A stretch of 16,048 bases of DNA, from positions 1 through 16,048 of the forward strand of contig DWXX01000183.1 of the NCBI GenBank assembly GCA_019118985.1. The letters run 5' to 3'. This stretch comes from Candidatus Faecalibacterium faecipullorum. GTDB lineage: Bacteria > Bacillota > Clostridia > Oscillospirales > Ruminococcaceae. Of this stretch, positions 15,453 through 16,048 are shown piece after piece. Every line of letters begins with the position of its first letter. Positions within the stretch are counted from its first letter, which is position 1. The notes under the pieces are model-generated. The model saw nothing but the letters and a program-made list of their open reading frames with translations. It did not search any database and was not told the origin of the DNA. Made by a program: the position numbers and the translations under genes.

Positions 15453-16048
15453 ATGAGCGTTTCGTTTAATACCAAACACCTTTCTCCGTTCATCAGCGAC
15501 GATGAGTTTGCCGCCATCTACCCGCAGGTGGCCGCGGCCCATCAGATGCTCGAGGCCAAGAACGGCCCGGGCAGCGACTTCTTGGGCTGGATGTACCTGC
15601 CCCGCGATTACGATAAGGAAGAGTTCGCCCGCATCCAGGCTGCGGCTGAGAAGATCCGCAGCGACTCCGACGTGCTGGTGGTGGCCGGCATCGGCGGTAG
15701 CTACCTGGGCGCACGCGCCGTGGTCGAGGCGGTCAAGGGCGTCTACCACAACGAGCTGGAAGAGGGGCTGAAGGTCTACTTCTGCGGCAACAGCATCAGC
15801 CCCACCGCTTTGAACGACATCATCGCGCTGTGCAAGGGCCGGCGCTTCTCCATCAATGTCATCTCCAAGTCGGGCACCACCACCGAGACCAGCCTCGCCT
15901 TCCGGGTGCTGCGCAAGCTGCTGGAGGATGAAGTGGGCGTCGAGGAGGCCAACAAGCGGATCTACGCCACCACCGACCGCGCCCGCGGCACCCTCAAGCA
16001 GCTGGCCGACAGCCAGGGCTGGCCCACCTTTGTGGTGCCGGACGACGT
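15453..16048 (+). CDS. pgi: Glucose-6-phosphate isomerase, N-terminal 198 residues (cut by right edge)
   Basis: Interconverts glucose 6-phosphate and fructose 6-phosphate, the second glycolytic step; cytosolic. Seen: FLGWMYLPRDYDKEEFARI (43-61), VVAGIGGSYLGARA (76-89, the first phosphate-sugar site region), YFCGNSISP (109-117) and the SIS-domain phosphate loop NVISKSGTTTETSLAFR (135-151). The sequence is the short bacterial/Firmicute form rather than the longer E. coli type. The ATG at 15453 is 9 bases after AGGAGG (15438-15443); an out-of-frame ATG at 15446 lies between them. The catalytic Glu and C-terminal Lys lie beyond the window. It is preceded by its own promoter and a structured leader. 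Confidence 0.97.
   Translation, partial: MSVSFNTKHLSPFISDDEFAAIYPQVAAAHQMLEAKNGPGSDFLGWMYLPRDYDKEEFARIQAAAEKIRSDSDVLVVAGIGGSYLGARAVVEAVKGVYHNELEEGLKVYFCGNSISPTALNDIIALCKGRRFSINVISKSGTTTETSLAFRVLRKLLEDEVGVEEANKRIYATTDRARGTLKQLADSQGWPTFVVPDD

Overview
The window comes from a GC-rich, low-copy chromosomal region of a strict-anaerobe Firmicute, most likely a gut member of the Oscillospirales/Ruminococcaceae. The indications are a class III preQ1 riboswitch upstream of queT, a group B [FeFe] hydrogenase, strong AGGAGG-type ribosome binding sites, TTG/GTG starts in GC-rich DNA, and Clostridia-style DegV, MtaB and pyridoxamine kinase proteins. This placement is inference from gene content. Both ends cut genes: pyruvate kinase on the left and glucose-6-phosphate isomerase on the right.

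Layout, left to right. (1) 1-5155, minus strand: pyk (partial), deoB and secA, each with its own promoter, separated by a terminator after secA. (2) 5305-6728, minus strand: a short operon queT-HAD phosphatase driven by a sigma-70-type promoter, controlled by a preQ1-III riboswitch and closed by a strong terminator. (3) 6737-7403: a RhuM-family gene that looks internally deleted, of lower GC than its neighbours; it is the only sign of accessory DNA. (4) 7440-9717, minus strand: pdxK/pdxY-like kinase, trmL and degV, tightly packed, ending in a terminator. (5) 9746-10107, plus strand: a lone 71-residue glycine-zipper small protein with a bidirectional terminator. (6) 10134-10735, minus strand: a secreted or lipoprotein-like protein, possibly NEAT-like. 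(7) 10782-12488, minus strand: a stand-alone group B [FeFe] hydrogenase with its own promoter and a textbook terminator. (8) 12509-13906, minus strand: mtaB. (9) 13984-16048, plus strand: a D-Ala-D-Ala carboxypeptidase (DacF/PBP5 type) and the start of pgi.

Most of the content is housekeeping: glycolysis (pyk, pgi), nucleoside catabolism (deoB), protein export (secA), tRNA modification (trmL, mtaB, and queuosine precursor uptake through queT), vitamin B6 salvage (pdxK), cell wall trimming (dacF) and hydrogen metabolism or sensing. Three tRNA anticodon-loop modification functions (queT, trmL, mtaB) fall within about 8 kb, though in separate transcription units. No intergenic stretch exceeds 300 bases; the longest (15196-15452) holds the pgi promoter and leader hairpins. 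I saw no tRNA, rRNA, CRISPR array, insertion sequence or phage gene. No clearly undescribed multi-gene system is visible. The most informative items are the preQ1-III riboswitch with a HAD phosphatase downstream, the stand-alone group B hydrogenase, the deleted RhuM gene and two small uncharacterised proteins.
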